The notes: a model not told the origin generated them from the sequence alone. Counted from the stretch's first letter, positions 31,831-42,245 are shown. The stretch is DNA of 64,000 bases from Polynucleobacter brandtiae (GCF_002797575.1 NZ_PGTX01000005.1:45447-109446), one strand, 5' to 3'. Program-made: numbers and translations.

Positions 31831-32478
31831 TTAATCTAAGCCAGGCACACGAGCCAAGGCGGTATTGGTGGCAAATACCTTATCACCTACGCTCACCAAG
31901 GGCTCTGCAGTCAGAGGAAGGTAAACATCGACCCGGGAACCAAAACGAATAAAGCCATAGCGTTCGCCCGCAGTGAGTCGATCACCCACATGGGTGTAGC
32001 AAAGAATGCGACGAGCGATTAAGCCAGCCACCTGAACGAGAGTCACAGTTTGCCCGTTGGCGTCAATCACCACGGCATTGCGCTCATTCTCTGTAGACGC
32101 TTTATCTAAATCGGCATTAACAAATTTACCAGGGAAATACTGGATCTCTTTAACTAGTCCATTGACCCCACTTCGGTTCGAATGGACGTTAAAGACGTTC
32201 ATGAACACGCTAATTTTCAGCGCTTCACGACCTGCGTATGGATCATTGGTTTTTTCCACCACAACGATGCGGCCATCGGCTGGCGATAAAACCAGGTCAC
32301 GACCTAAAGCAGGAATACGTTGGGGATCACGAAAAAACTGCAGAACAAAGAAGAAAATAATCCAAAGCGGCCAGGACCAAGCAAGGCCCGCAAGAAAGTG
32401 CACAAGCAATGTAACACCCCCCACTAAAGCCAAATACGGCCAACCTTCTCTTGCAATAATGGGGTGCGGATACATCAT
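31831..32478 (-). CDS. psd: Phosphatidylserine decarboxylase proenzyme, short form
   Basis: Converts phosphatidylserine to phosphatidylethanolamine, 215 aa (short PSD-A type). [12 protein letters not shown] carries a conserved His, and [11 protein letters not shown] holds the G180-S181 self-cleavage site whose serine becomes the pyruvoyl cofactor. One or two hydrophobic helices near the N-terminus (about 15-48). Lies 24 bases after ilvC and directly before pssA. Confidence 0.93.
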   Translation of the reverse strand: MMYPHPIIAREGWPYLALVGGVTLLVHFLAGLAWSWPLWIIFFFVLQFFRDPQRIPALGRDLVLSPADGRIVVVEKTNDPYAGREALKISVFMNVFNVHSNRSGVNGLVKEIQYFPGKFVNADLDKASTENERNAVVIDANGQTVTLVQVAGLIARRILCYTHVGDRLTAGERYGFIRFGSRVDVYLPLTAEPLVSVGDKVFATNTALARVPGLD

Positions 32479-32501
32479 CTTTGTTCTGAGCCTTTTCGGT
32501 T

Positions 32502-33560
<1,059 letters not shown>

Positions 33561-33573
33561 TCAGTTAAAAAAA

Positions 33574-34065
33574 TTATGCCTTCAAAATTCGCTCGCCGCG
33601 CCCAATACCAGAACCGCCTGAACGAACAGTTTCCAGAATCGATGCACGATCAATCGAATCAATAAAGGCGTCTAATTTACTTCCGTCACCAGTTAATTCA
33701 ATGGTGTAACTCTTATCCGTCACATCAATGATGCGACCACGGAAAATATCCGTTGTGCGTTTAAGCTCTTCACGCTCTTTGCCTACGGCGCGCACCTTGA
33801 TCATCATCAACTCACGCTCGATATGAGGGCCTTCGCTCAAATCAAACACTTTCACCACCTCCACTAAACGATTTAAATGTTTAGTGATTTGTTCGATGAC
33901 ATCATCAGAGCCAAAAGTCACAATCGTGATGCGAGAAAGTGAAGGATCTTCAGTGGGAGCGACACTCAGAGACTCAATGTTATAGCCACGTGCAGAAAAT
34001 AATCCCACCACGCGTGATAAAGCGCCCGGTTCGTTTTCAATCAGTACAGAAATAATGTGTCGCAT
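33574..34065 (-). CDS. ilvN: Acetolactate synthase small (regulatory) subunit
   Basis: Regulatory subunit giving valine feedback inhibition, 163 aa, equivalent to IlvH of other species. The N-terminal ACT domain is ISVLIENEPGALSRVVGLFSARGYNIESLSVAPTEDP. The start overlaps the ilvB stop by one base (TAATG), so the two subunits are translationally coupled. Confidence 0.95.
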   Translation of the reverse strand: MRHIISVLIENEPGALSRVVGLFSARGYNIESLSVAPTEDPSLSRITIVTFGSDDVIEQITKHLNRLVEVVKVFDLSEGPHIERELMMIKVRAVGKEREELKRTTDIFRGRIIDVTDKSYTIELTGDGSKLDAFIDSIDRASILETVRSGGSGIGRGERILKA

Positions 34066-35852
34066 TACAGTTCCTCGCTACCCAAGAGCATTTCAGTGAT
34101 GCCCTTACCCGCTTGAACCATTGGCCAAACGTTTTCTTCTGGGTCAGTCTGGAAGTCCATAAATACTGTGCGATCTTTTAAGCGAATTGCTTCTTTGAGC
34201 GCACCCTCAACATCTGATTTTTTCTCAATACGCATACCAACGTGTCCAAAGGCTTCGGCCAACTTCACGAAATCTGGCAATGAGTCCATGTATGAGCTCG
34301 AGTAACGCTTGTTGTAAGTCAACTCTTGCCACTGACGGACCATACCGAGGTAGCGGTTGTTCAAAGACACAATCTTCACCGGTGTGTTGTATTGCTTGCA
34401 GGTAGAAAGCTCTTGAATACACATCTGAATAGATCCTTCGCCAGTAATGGCAAAAACATCTTTATCCGGAAATGCCTTCTTGATACCCATAGCGTAGGGC
34501 AAGCCAACACCCATAGTACCCAGGCCACCAGAGTTGATCCAGCGACGTGGCTTATCAAACTTATAGAACTGCGCAGCCCACATTTGATGTTGACCTACGT
34601 CAGAGGTGATAAATGCATCGCCGCCCGTAAGCTCCCATAACTTTTGAACAACGTATTGCGGCTTCACAATCTGAGAAGCTTCGTCGTACTTTAAGCAATC
34701 TTTTTTACGCCACTCATTAATTTGATCCCACCATGCAGCTATTTTTGCGTCATTTTTGCGAGGGCCAGCAACTTTGAGCTGAGCGGTCATCTCCTGCAAT
34801 ACTTCCTTGAGGTTGCCAACAATCGGCACATCCACCTTTACCCGCTTAGAAATCACTGAAGGGTCGATATCAATGTGAATGATCTTACGGGGATTACTAG
34901 CAAAGTGAGCAGTGTTACCAATCACGCGGTCATCAAAGCGTGCACCAATCGCAATCAACACATCACTGTGCTGCATCGCCATATTGGCTTCGTAGGTTCC
35001 GTGCATTCCCAACATGCCCAAAAATTGTGGGCTAGTGCCGGGGAATCCACCAAGACCCATTAAGGTATTAGTTACTGGGTAGCCCAGTAAGTCAGCAAAG
35101 GCCTTTAATTCAGGAGCGGCATCTGCCAGAATCACACCGCCACCGGTATAAATATAGGGGCGCTCTGCTTCTTGCAACAAAGAAACTGCTTTACGAATTT
35201 GTCCGCTATGCCCCTTTACTACTGGGTTATACGAACGCATCTCTAGCGTTTCTGGATAAACAAAAGGGCCTTTCGCAGCAGAGATATCTTTAGGAATATC
35301 AATCAGTACGGGCCCTGGACGACCGGTCTGCGCAATATGAAAAGCTTTTTTAAGCACCAGTGGAAGATCTTTTACATCCTTCACCAGGAAGTTATGTTTG
35401 ACTATCGGCCGGGTAATACCAACTGTATCAGCCTCTTGAAACGCATCTTCACCAATGGCGTAAGTAGGCACGTTACCGCTAATGATCACTAAAGGGATCG
35501 AATCGGTGTAAGCAGTAGCAATACCAGTAACGGCATTAGTAACGCCAGGACCGGAAGTAACTAGAGCAACGCCCACCTTACCGGTAGCACGCGCATAGCC
35601 ATCAGCCGCATGAACTGCTGCTTGCTCGTGACGCACTAAAATGTGCTCGAACTTATCTTGCTTAAAAATTTCATCGTAGATAAAGAGTACTGAACCGCCT
35701 GGGTAACCCCAAACAAATTCGACTCCCTCGTGGTGCAGTGCACGCACAAGCATCTCGGCACCAATAATTTCTGGAACCGGCTCTACGGAATTGGGGTTTG
35801 TTATGTCTTTGTTAGCCTGACTGGCTAAAAATTCTGCGCTGCTTGTATTCAT
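34065..35852 (-). CDS. ilvB: Acetolactate synthase large (catalytic) subunit
   Basis: TPP- and FAD-dependent enzyme condensing pyruvate to acetolactate (or with 2-oxobutyrate), 595 aa, also called IlvI. The catalytic Glu is in VRHEQAAVHAADGYARATGKVGV and the TPP motif appears as GEGSIQMCIQELSTCKQYN. First gene of the ilvB-ilvN-ilvC-psd-pssA-leuL-leuA run. The N-terminal 30 residues before the conserved domain are not typical of enterobacterial proteins. Confidence 0.96.
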   Translation of the reverse strand: MNTSSAEFLASQANKDITNPNSVEPVPEIIGAEMLVRALHHEGVEFVWGYPGGSVLFIYDEIFKQDKFEHILVRHEQAAVHAADGYARATGKVGVALVTSGPGVTNAVTGIATAYTDSIPLVIISGNVPTYAIGEDAFQEADTVGITRPIVKHNFLVKDVKDLPLVLKKAFHIAQTGRPGPVLIDIPKDISAAKGPFVYPETLEMRSYNPVVKGHSGQIRKAVSLLQEAERPYIYTGGGVILADAAPELKAFADLLGYPVTNTLMGLGGFPGTSPQFLGMLGMHGTYEANMAMQHSDVLIAIGARFDDRVIGNTAHFASNPRKIIHIDIDPSVISKRVKVDVPIVGNLKEVLQEMTAQLKVAGPRKNDAKIAAWWDQINEWRKKDCLKYDEASQIVKPQYVVQKLWELTGGDAFITSDVGQHQMWAAQFYKFDKPRRWINSGGLGTMGVGLPYAMGIKKAFPDKDVFAITGEGSIQMCIQELSTCKQYNTPVKIVSLNNRYLGMVRQWQELTYNKRYSSSYMDSLPDFVKLAEAFGHVGMRIEKKSDVEGALKEAIRLKDRTVFMDFQTDPEENVWPMVQAGKGITEMLLGSEEL

Positions 35853-35859
35853 TTTTCTC

Positions 35860-36018
35860 TTTCGTCCTTTGCAATTTTCGGCAAAAAATTGATTGGTCTG
35901 CCCTGTCTCTTGCTTGTGGCCTGAGTTCGAGCGGCGCTGCTACCAAAAAAACCATTTCGTAAATGAAAATCTTGGTAGTAAGCCGTATATTCTATAGCAA
36001 ACCCCTAATATGGGCCAA
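35860..36018 (-). promoter_or_regulatory. ilvB leader and candidate promoter
   Basis: On the minus strand TTGGCC (36018-36013) and TAGAAT (35994-35989), 18 bases apart, form a possible promoter. The leader then contains an inverted repeat CTACCAA/TTGGTAG (35972-35978 with 35940-35946) with an inner CATTT/AAATG pairing, and a short frame beginning MVFLVAAPLEL. A branched-chain leader peptide is conceivable, but I see no rho-independent terminator before ilvB, so attenuation is unproven. Confidence 0.3.
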
Positions 36019-36047
36019 TTCCTCCCGATTCAGGTCTAATCTGTTTA

Positions 36048-36617
36048 ATGGCTTCACCCCAAGAGCTTTCTGACTTCCTAAGTGGCATTGAGCAGCGCGC
36101 CTTTAAGCAAGCGGTTTATGCCGTCCGTGATGATGATGCTGCCTTAGACATTGTTCAAGATGCCATGATCAAGTTAGCAGAAAAGTATGGGGATCGCCCT
36201 GCAGCAGAACTCCCGCTGGTATTTACTAGAATCCTACAAAACCGCATTCATGACTGGTTTAGACGGCAAAAGGTTCGCAACACCTGGGTTACGCTCTTCT
36301 CCAGCATGGGCAAGAAGGTCGATGAAAGTGATGATTTCGATCCCCTGGAGTCCCTTTCAGCCCCAGATGATAGTGAAATTCACCAAGATGGGGCATATCG
36401 ACTAGAGCGAAGTCAGCTATTACAGGCTTTGGAGTCAGAAATATCAAAATTGCCTGCCCGTCAACGAGAAGCCTTCCTGATGCGTTATTGGGATGAGCTG
36501 AGTATTACTGAAACTGCTCTCGCTATGCGTTGTAGCGAAGGTAGCGTCAAAACCCACTGCTCAAGAGCCACTCAGGCTCTAGCTAAAGCATTGAAATTAA
36601 AAGGAATTACGCTGTGA
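36048..36617 (+). CDS. RNA polymerase sigma factor, ECF-like (sigma-70 family)
   Basis: A 189-aa sigma factor of the regions-2-and-4-only type. Region 2 is near residues 15-80 (AALDIVQDAMIKLAEKY, RIHDWFRRQKVRNTWV) and region 4 near 128-185 (LPARQREAFLMRYWDELSITETALAMRCSEGSVKTHCSRATQALAK), a complete HTH. A Ser/Asp-rich linker of about 40 residues separates them. The stop overlaps the next gene's GTG start (GTGA), so the partner is translationally coupled. Divergent from ilvB. The target promoters are unknown. Confidence 0.9.
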   Translation: MASPQELSDFLSGIEQRAFKQAVYAVRDDDAALDIVQDAMIKLAEKYGDRPAAELPLVFTRILQNRIHDWFRRQKVRNTWVTLFSSMGKKVDESDDFDPLESLSAPDDSEIHQDGAYRLERSQLLQALESEISKLPARQREAFLMRYWDELSITETALAMRCSEGSVKTHCSRATQALAKALKLKGITL

Positions 36618-37078
36618 ACCGGACTAATGAAGACCTCCTAGACTCAAATGAAGTCGACCAATTTGGCTTGGCTACTGCCGCCCTTTTAAGTCATGGATCT
36701 CAATCCCTGCCAGCCGGCATCAAAGATCGCCTCTACGCTGCGCGCTTGAAGGCACTCTCTGTTAAGAAATCAGAAAAAATCCGCATCCAACAGCCTGTTT
36801 TGGCTGGCGTCATGGGTAAATGGTCCCCAACATCAGGTTCACGCTCTTTTTGGAATAACGTTGGCTGGATTGCCCCGCTAATCGTTTTGGTGTTCGGCAT
36901 GATCGGTATCGCCCAATGGCAGCAAGATTCACGTATCAACGACATTGCTGAGCTCGATGCAGCACTTTTAACAGACGAAGTGCCCCCAGATGCCTACGCT
37001 GATAGCGGCTTTTTGGGCTTCCTAAAGAATGGCGCCCCTGCCGACTCTGATAAATCCAGTCTAGATTTATCTAAATAA
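36614..37078 (+). CDS. DUF3619 family single-TM protein, candidate anti-sigma factor
   Basis: A 154-aa protein with about 80 cytoplasmic residues, one transmembrane segment at 82-101 (NVGWIAPLIVLVFGMIGIAQ) and a short acidic outer tail. It matches DUF3619, which occurs in Burkholderiales next to this sigma factor. The topology and four-base overlap with the sigma gene are what one expects of a membrane anti-sigma factor, but there is no recognised zinc anti-sigma motif and the role is inference. Starts with GTG. Confidence 0.75.
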   Translation: MNRTNEDLLDSNEVDQFGLATAALLSHGSQSLPAGIKDRLYAARLKALSVKKSEKIRIQQPVLAGVMGKWSPTSGSRSFWNNVGWIAPLIVLVFGMIGIAQWQQDSRINDIAELDAALLTDEVPPDAYADSGFLGFLKNGAPADSDKSSLDLSK

Positions 37079-37079
37079 A

Positions 37080-37742
37080 GTGATTTTTAAATCATTAAGA
37101 CTACTGAGAACTGCCATTGCGATCAACGCACTGTTGATACTGGCGCTTTCTGTATTCGGACTCAGTGCAAGCAATAGCGTTTATGGCCAAAGCGCGACTG
37201 GAGCGCATGCAAAAGCAGCTAACACCTATGAAAAGAAGCCCGATGGTACTTGGGAGGGCTTAAAGCCTGAACAACAAAAAATCCTGGCACCCCTAGAAGA
37301 TGATTGGGACTACATGCTTCCCGATAGCCGCAAAAAGTGGATTCAGGTTTCTAATCTTTACCCAAAAATGAGTCAGGCCGATCAGCAACGACTGCAATCT
37401 CGCATGATGGGATGGTCGAATTTATCCCAAAAAAACCGCCGGCTCGCTCGTGAAAATTACCTTACTAGCCTCAAGTTTCCAGTCGAACAAAAAGCAGAGG
37501 CATGGAGTGCCTATCAAAAGCTCAGTGATGAACAAAAGAAAAAGCTGGCCCAACAGGAATTAAATAAAAAGAAGCCAACAGCAGTCAATGCACCTACATT
37601 GCAGCAACATACCGTCAGTCAAAAATCGGTCATAGCCCCTACTCTGCCAGCTGCCATTCAAGCTCTGCCGGAGAATGCACCCAATACAAACAATGACGGC
37701 GTCACTAACAACAATAGTGGCGGCGCCGGCGCTACCCCATAA
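37080..37742 (+). CDS. DUF3106 family exported protein
   Basis: A 220-aa protein with an N-terminal signal or anchor (about residues 10-35) and a DUF3106 domain: WEGLKPEQQKILAPLEDDWDYMLPDSRKKWIQVSNLYPKMS and repeated short helical units with W-x-x-L-S/K motifs (MMGWSNLSQKNRRLAREN, WSAYQKLSDEQKKKLAQQ). The last 40 residues are low-complexity and Asn/Gly-rich. GTG start one base after the DUF3619 stop, so part of the same operon. Function unknown; periplasmic localisation is likely. Confidence 0.8.
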   Translation: MIFKSLRLLRTAIAINALLILALSVFGLSASNSVYGQSATGAHAKAANTYEKKPDGTWEGLKPEQQKILAPLEDDWDYMLPDSRKKWIQVSNLYPKMSQADQQRLQSRMMGWSNLSQKNRRLARENYLTSLKFPVEQKAEAWSAYQKLSDEQKKKLAQQELNKKKPTAVNAPTLQQHTVSQKSVIAPTLPAAIQALPENAPNTNNDGVTNNNSGGAGATP

Positions 37743-37767
37743 GCACTCCATAAGCACACCATAAGTC

Positions 37768-38307
37768 ATGATGACGCCAACTGAACTCAATGCCCTGCCT
37801 TCACCGCAATTTTGGCGACGCGTATCTTGCGCGCTGTATGAGCAACTGGTGTTACTGGGTGTAATTGCCCTTACTTTTTTACTGCCCAATTTAGGTCTGG
37901 GTATTCTTTTCAATATCGCACTACCTAGCTGGCTTTCCTTTTTGTATTTGTATCTTGTGCTTGGTGTCTACTTTGTTTGGTACTGGACTAAGTCAGGCCA
38001 AACCTTGGCCATGCAAACTTGGAGAATCCGTATGGTTGATCTCAATGGATTTAATGTGACACGTAGGCAGGCCATCTGGCGCTATGCTCTTGGTTCACTT
38101 TGGATTGTCCCTTGCGTACTTTTACAATGGGCCCTGGAATTACATCAATGGCAAATTATTGAAATGCTCTTCGCTGTTGCACTATTTCTATGGCCAGTGA
38201 CCATCTATTTAGACCGAGTAAATCCCTTGTCTCGTCAAAGTTTTCCAGACCGCTTCTCTAAAACACGTTTAGTTGAGCTGCCAAAAAACCGGGTTACTCT
38301 CGTCTAA
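37768..38307 (+). CDS. RDD family membrane protein
   Basis: A 179-aa membrane protein with about three to four hydrophobic helices. The RDD signature is relaxed here: RRVSCALYEQLVLLGVIALTF for the first helix and GQTLAMQTWRIRMVDLNGFNVTRRQAIWRYALG for the loop before the last helices. RDD proteins are mostly uncharacterised; some act in ion transport. Last gene of the sigma/DUF3619/DUF3106 operon; converges on the FtsX-like gene with one base between stops. Confidence 0.85.
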   Translation: MMTPTELNALPSPQFWRRVSCALYEQLVLLGVIALTFLLPNLGLGILFNIALPSWLSFLYLYLVLGVYFVWYWTKSGQTLAMQTWRIRMVDLNGFNVTRRQAIWRYALGSLWIVPCVLLQWALELHQWQIIEMLFAVALFLWPVTIYLDRVNPLSRQSFPDRFSKTRLVELPKNRVTLV

Positions 38308-38308
38308 A

Positions 38309-40813
38309 CTAAATCTCACGCAAGCATTCCATCGCAGTCGCATTTTGGATTCTTTTCTGAAAGCGATAGCCCGCTAAAAGACATGCAGTAACCCCAAACG
38401 CAATGCCCATGCCTAAAGATTGCGCAAAAGCATTGAATTCAATCTCTAGAACAAAGCGCCCTAAAGCCCAAGCGGCAATACCAGCAGCTAGGCCAGCTAA
38501 GGCGCCAGCCAAAATACCAATTAACAAGAGCTCAGTAATCGCAATTCTGCCTAGTAAGCGGCGTGATGCTCCTACTGCTTTAAGTAAGGCAGCACTTCTA
38601 AAGCGCTCATCTTGCGTAGCGGCAATAGCAGAAACCAATACTAAAATTGCCGCGGCAATTGTGAAAGTAAACAGTAGAGATAGTACTGAAGAGAGTCGGT
38701 CTAGCACATTCTGTATTTGATTTAACGATGAAGCAACATCCACAATGGTGAGATTGGGATATGACTGTGCCAACTGAAAATCAAGTCCCGCTTTGGCAGG
38801 ATCTTGGTAATAAGAGGTAATCCAAGACTGCGGTAAATCACTAAGTAGCACCGGGGGCAAGATGACAAAGAAATTGACTTTCATAGAACCCCAATCAAGT
38901 TTGCGCAATGAAGTGATCGGCGCGACAACGCGCTCACCAGCAACTTCAAAAGTCATTTGGTCGCCTAACTTGAGCTTTAAGGTTTTCGCAATACCCGCTT
39001 CTAATGAAATTTCTGGAGCTCCACCAGAAATCCAGCGGCCTGCCGTAATACGATTTCCCTCTGGTAATTGCTCTGTATAGGAAAGATTAAACTCACGGTC
39101 CACTAAGCGGCGCGCATTATCCTCCGCATAATCGCTTGGGACAATACTGGCCCCATTCACTTCAATGAGACGAGCGCGCACCATGGGATAAAAGGAGGGC
39201 TTATCCACCCCCGCAGTACTGAGGGTGTTGCTAATACTTTCCTTTTGCGACGCTTGAACATTAATCATAAAGCGATTGGGCGCATTCACAGGAATACTAC
39301 CTTGCCATGTCGCTAGCAGATCTTGCCTTAGTAATAGAATCATCAGCAGCGCCATTAAAGCAATCCCTAAGGCAGTAATTTGCATTACTGCAAATCCAGC
39401 ACTGCGCGTTTGCGAAGTGAGAGCAAAGCGCAAAGCAAAATTATTTGCACCCCATTTTGAAAATAAGGCGCTACATAAACGTAAAGATAAGTTTGCTAAG
39501 ACTGCAAATAAAAGTACGGCAAGGCCAAAGCTGAGACTAATCCAGAAAGTCAGCTTCCAGTCCTGGGCCGCTACCGCAATTAAGGCTAAGCAAGTAGTGA
39601 GGCCAAAAAGGGCTACCCACACCACCCGGATATTAATAACACCCAGTTCTTTTCGCACTAAACGAATCGGTGAAATAGTAACTAAGCTCAATAACGGGGG
39701 GCCAGCAAAACCGATGAGTAAAAAAGTGGAGAAGAGCATGCTCCAGATGGCAGGCCAAATGGACACCATGGATAAGTCTGCTATTACCAGGTTACCTAAA
39801 ATACGCATCAATACTTCTTGAATAGCAAAGCCAATAGCAGAGCCCATGATGGCAGCAAATAAACTCAAGCTAGCCAGTATGGTTAATTGAGATTTAAGAA
39901 TGACCGCTTGGCTTGCGCCTAGACACTTCATGACCGCACAGACATCTGCCTGCTTGAGGACATAGCGACGTGCTGATAAGGCAATCGCAACTGCTGCAAC
40001 CATTGCTGTGAGTAAGGCCACTAGAGATAAGAAGCGCTCTGCCCTATCTAAGGTTTTACGCATCGTCGGCTGGGCATTCTCCAGCGTTTCAATCCGTAGA
40101 CCCCGCAGATCTTCTGATGCAATCCATTGCTTGGCCCAGGTCTCGTACTGAGTAATCGCCGAGTCACTACCTGCCAATAGCAAACGATAGGTCACCCGGC
40201 TTCCTAGACCAATCAGACCCGTAGAGGGAAGATCTTCTAAGGACATCATGATGCGTGGCGCAAAATTCATAAATCCAGCCCCACGATCTACCTCCCGCTC
40301 AAGTACGCCAGAGACAATGAAGGTTCTGTCACCTAGAGAAATCGTATCCCCAACGTTGATATTTAGGCTAGCAATCATTGCTGGATCTAGCCACACAGAC
40401 CCCTTGTCAGGCGTAGTTGAGGCAGCGGGGGTGGTGGCGGTAGTCGATACTGGTGCTACAGAAACTTGCAACTGCCCGCGTAATGGGTATTGCGCACTGA
40501 CTGCTTTGAGAGAAGCTAACTTACTTTGTGATCCTGTAGTTGCCATACTGGGGAACACAATAGTTTGGGCAATCTGCAGTTGACGATCTTTGGCCTCTTG
40601 AAAAAATCGTTCAGGTAAAGGCTGATCGGCTACGAGTAAAAGATCAGCAGCTAGCAGTTGGCGAGCATCAAGCTGAAAAGTACGCTGCATGCGGTCTGCT
40701 AAAAAACTAACACTGGATAAGGCGGCAACTGACAGTGTCAGTGCGACCAAGAGCCACACTAACTCACTAGATCTAAAGTTCCTCTGAATCCGATGAAAGC
40801 CATTAAGGAACAC
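38309..40813 (-). CDS. ABC transporter permease, FtsX/YbbP type
   Basis: An 834-aa membrane protein with ten hydrophobic segments in the YbbP layout: one N-terminal helix, a large periplasmic domain, two FtsX-type three-helix bundles (about 255-390 and 720-830) and a second periplasmic domain. Sequences such as RYVLKQADVCAVMKCLGASQ and ALLKAVGASRRLLGRIAITELL are the family's cytoplasmic coupling helices. YbbP normally pairs with the ATPase YbbA, but no such gene is adjacent; the ATPase may be elsewhere. Likely role is extraction of lipids or lipoproteins, by analogy only. Confidence 0.85.
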   Translation of the reverse strand: MFLNGFHRIQRNFRSSELVWLLVALTLSVAALSSVSFLADRMQRTFQLDARQLLAADLLLVADQPLPERFFQEAKDRQLQIAQTIVFPSMATTGSQSKLASLKAVSAQYPLRGQLQVSVAPVSTTATTPAASTTPDKGSVWLDPAMIASLNINVGDTISLGDRTFIVSGVLEREVDRGAGFMNFAPRIMMSLEDLPSTGLIGLGSRVTYRLLLAGSDSAITQYETWAKQWIASEDLRGLRIETLENAQPTMRKTLDRAERFLSLVALLTAMVAAVAIALSARRYVLKQADVCAVMKCLGASQAVILKSQLTILASLSLFAAIMGSAIGFAIQEVLMRILGNLVIADLSMVSIWPAIWSMLFSTFLLIGFAGPPLLSLVTISPIRLVRKELGVINIRVVWVALFGLTTCLALIAVAAQDWKLTFWISLSFGLAVLLFAVLANLSLRLCSALFSKWGANNFALRFALTSQTRSAGFAVMQITALGIALMALLMILLLRQDLLATWQGSIPVNAPNRFMINVQASQKESISNTLSTAGVDKPSFYPMVRARLIEVNGASIVPSDYAEDNARRLVDREFNLSYTEQLPEGNRITAGRWISGGAPEISLEAGIAKTLKLKLGDQMTFEVAGERVVAPITSLRKLDWGSMKVNFFVILPPVLLSDLPQSWITSYYQDPAKAGLDFQLAQSYPNLTIVDVASSLNQIQNVLDRLSSVLSLLFTFTIAAAILVLVSAIAATQDERFRSAALLKAVGASRRLLGRIAITELLLIGILAGALAGLAAGIAAWALGRFVLEIEFNAFAQSLGMGIAFGVTACLLAGYRFQKRIQNATAMECLREI

Positions 40814-40818
40814 GGCAA

Positions 40819-41604
40819 TTACACAGCCTGCACTTGACCGCCATCGACCCGCAATACTGACCCGGTAATGAAGGAGGCATTTTGACTCGCCAAAAATGCA
40901 GCAGCGTCACCATACTCTTGAGGATCACCATAGCGGCCCATCGGAATTTGTTTCAGACTCAACTGCACTACTGCCTCATAGCTTGTATTTTCACGCTGAG
41001 CACGTGCCTCATCTAATTGACGCAGTCGATCAGTAGCCACACGACCTGGCATGATGACATTGACTGTTATGCCCTCGGCCGCCACTTCTGCAGCTAAAGT
41101 TTTAGACCAAGCCAATAATGCCGCCCGCAGGGTATTAGAAATGGCCAGATTTTTAATCGGAGCAATAGCGCCCGATGTGGTACTGGTGATAATGCGCCCC
41201 CATTTACGCTGACGCATTCCGGGTAGCACTCGATCAGTAATCGCGATTAAAGACAACACCATGTCATTAAAGCTCTTTTGCCATAAAGCAGGATCTTGAC
41301 CTGCAGCAGGGGTTGGCGGTGGACCGCCCGTATTGTTAATCAGAATATCAATCGGACCCAACACTTGCTCCACTTGAGTGACAAGGCCATCGATTACGGT
41401 AGCATCCGATAAATCCCAGATGAGGGCCAGTGCTTTACCGCCGGCAGCCTCAATCATCTCCACTGATTTTTTTAGGCCATCTGCATTCCGTCCGGTAACC
41501 GCAACCTTCACACCCTCTTGCGCCAAAGAGACGGCCATGGCCTGCCCCAAACCACGACTTGAAGCCAACACTAAGGCTACTTTTCCTGTGAGTCCTAAAT
41601 TCAT
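40819..41604 (-). CDS. Short-chain dehydrogenase/reductase, atypical (no YxxxK)
   Basis: A 261-aa SDR with the NAD(P) motif LASSRGLGQAMAVSLA and the NNTG motif in DILINNTGGPPPT. The catalytic Ser is in TSTTSGAIAP, but where YxxxK should be the sequence reads NLAISNTLRAALLAWSKTLAAEV, so the Tyr is replaced by Ser and the Lys by Arg. Other Burkholderiales have SDRs with the same LAISN-type replacement, so it is probably a real subgroup. The substrate and even oxidoreductase activity are uncertain. Annotation as FabG should be avoided. Confidence 0.8.
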   Translation of the reverse strand: MNLGLTGKVALVLASSRGLGQAMAVSLAQEGVKVAVTGRNADGLKKSVEMIEAAGGKALALIWDLSDATVIDGLVTQVEQVLGPIDILINNTGGPPPTPAAGQDPALWQKSFNDMVLSLIAITDRVLPGMRQRKWGRIITSTTSGAIAPIKNLAISNTLRAALLAWSKTLAAEVAAEGITVNVIMPGRVATDRLRQLDEARAQRENTSYEAVVQLSLKQIPMGRYGDPQEYGDAAAFLASQNASFITGSVLRVDGGQVQAV

Positions 41605-41618
41605 ATTTTCCTCAACGA

Positions 41619-42245
41619 TTAATTTCCAAATGGCTTTGGCAGATTACCAGCATATTGGTATAGCTGCGCCTCGTACTCTTTAAAAATCTCTGCGAGGGCT
41701 TGCTGCTGACCTTGAACCAATGCTTGCGGAGTGTTGTCTTTCAGGGTTACGCGCTTGGTGTATTGATTTGCACCGATCAATGCGTTAGGTTTGCCGCCGG
41801 TCTCGACACTCAGAAAGAACTCTACACTCACCACGGCCTCTGGCTTTACTCGATAGTCACCATACAGCGCATTTACTGTAGCTTGTAATGTGTAATAAGG
41901 GAAAAAGCTATTACCCTGACCTAATGTTGCTGAAAAAATACCAGCTTGATAGAGCCACTGTCGTTCAGCACTTGCAAACATCTCGGCGGGAATGCTGCTG
42001 TACACGTTATAAAAGTCTTTTTCATAGCGCTGATCACCCAATCGATAGACCAATGACTTGCCATCAAATGGTGGGGCAACCGTCACAGCGCCAATCTTTA
42101 ACCAATAATCAGTGCGGGGTTTGTAGGCCTGACCAGTTCGCTCGGGAGCCAGAAGCCAACTACTGGGCGTAATAGGGGCACGGGTAGGTAGCGCGCAAGA
42201 TACTAACACGCACAATGCTAGAGCGCTGACAATATATTTGATCAT
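41619..42245 (-). CDS. ABC-type transport auxiliary lipoprotein (PqiC-like)
   Basis: A 208-aa lipoprotein: MIKYIVSALALCVLVSCALP ends in a lipobox at Cys17. The body matches the PqiC/DUF330 family (WLKIGAVTVAPPFDGKSLVYRLGDQRYEKDFYNVYSSIPAEMF). These proteins sit in the outer membrane and work with MCE-type lipid transporters. Start overlaps the MlaD gene end by four bases; last gene of the Mla-like operon. Confidence 0.87.
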   Translation of the reverse strand: MIKYIVSALALCVLVSCALPTRAPITPSSWLLAPERTGQAYKPRTDYWLKIGAVTVAPPFDGKSLVYRLGDQRYEKDFYNVYSSIPAEMFASAERQWLYQAGIFSATLGQGNSFFPYYTLQATVNALYGDYRVKPEAVVSVEFFLSVETGGKPNALIGANQYTKRVTLKDNTPQALVQGQQQALAEIFKEYEAQLYQYAGNLPKPFGN

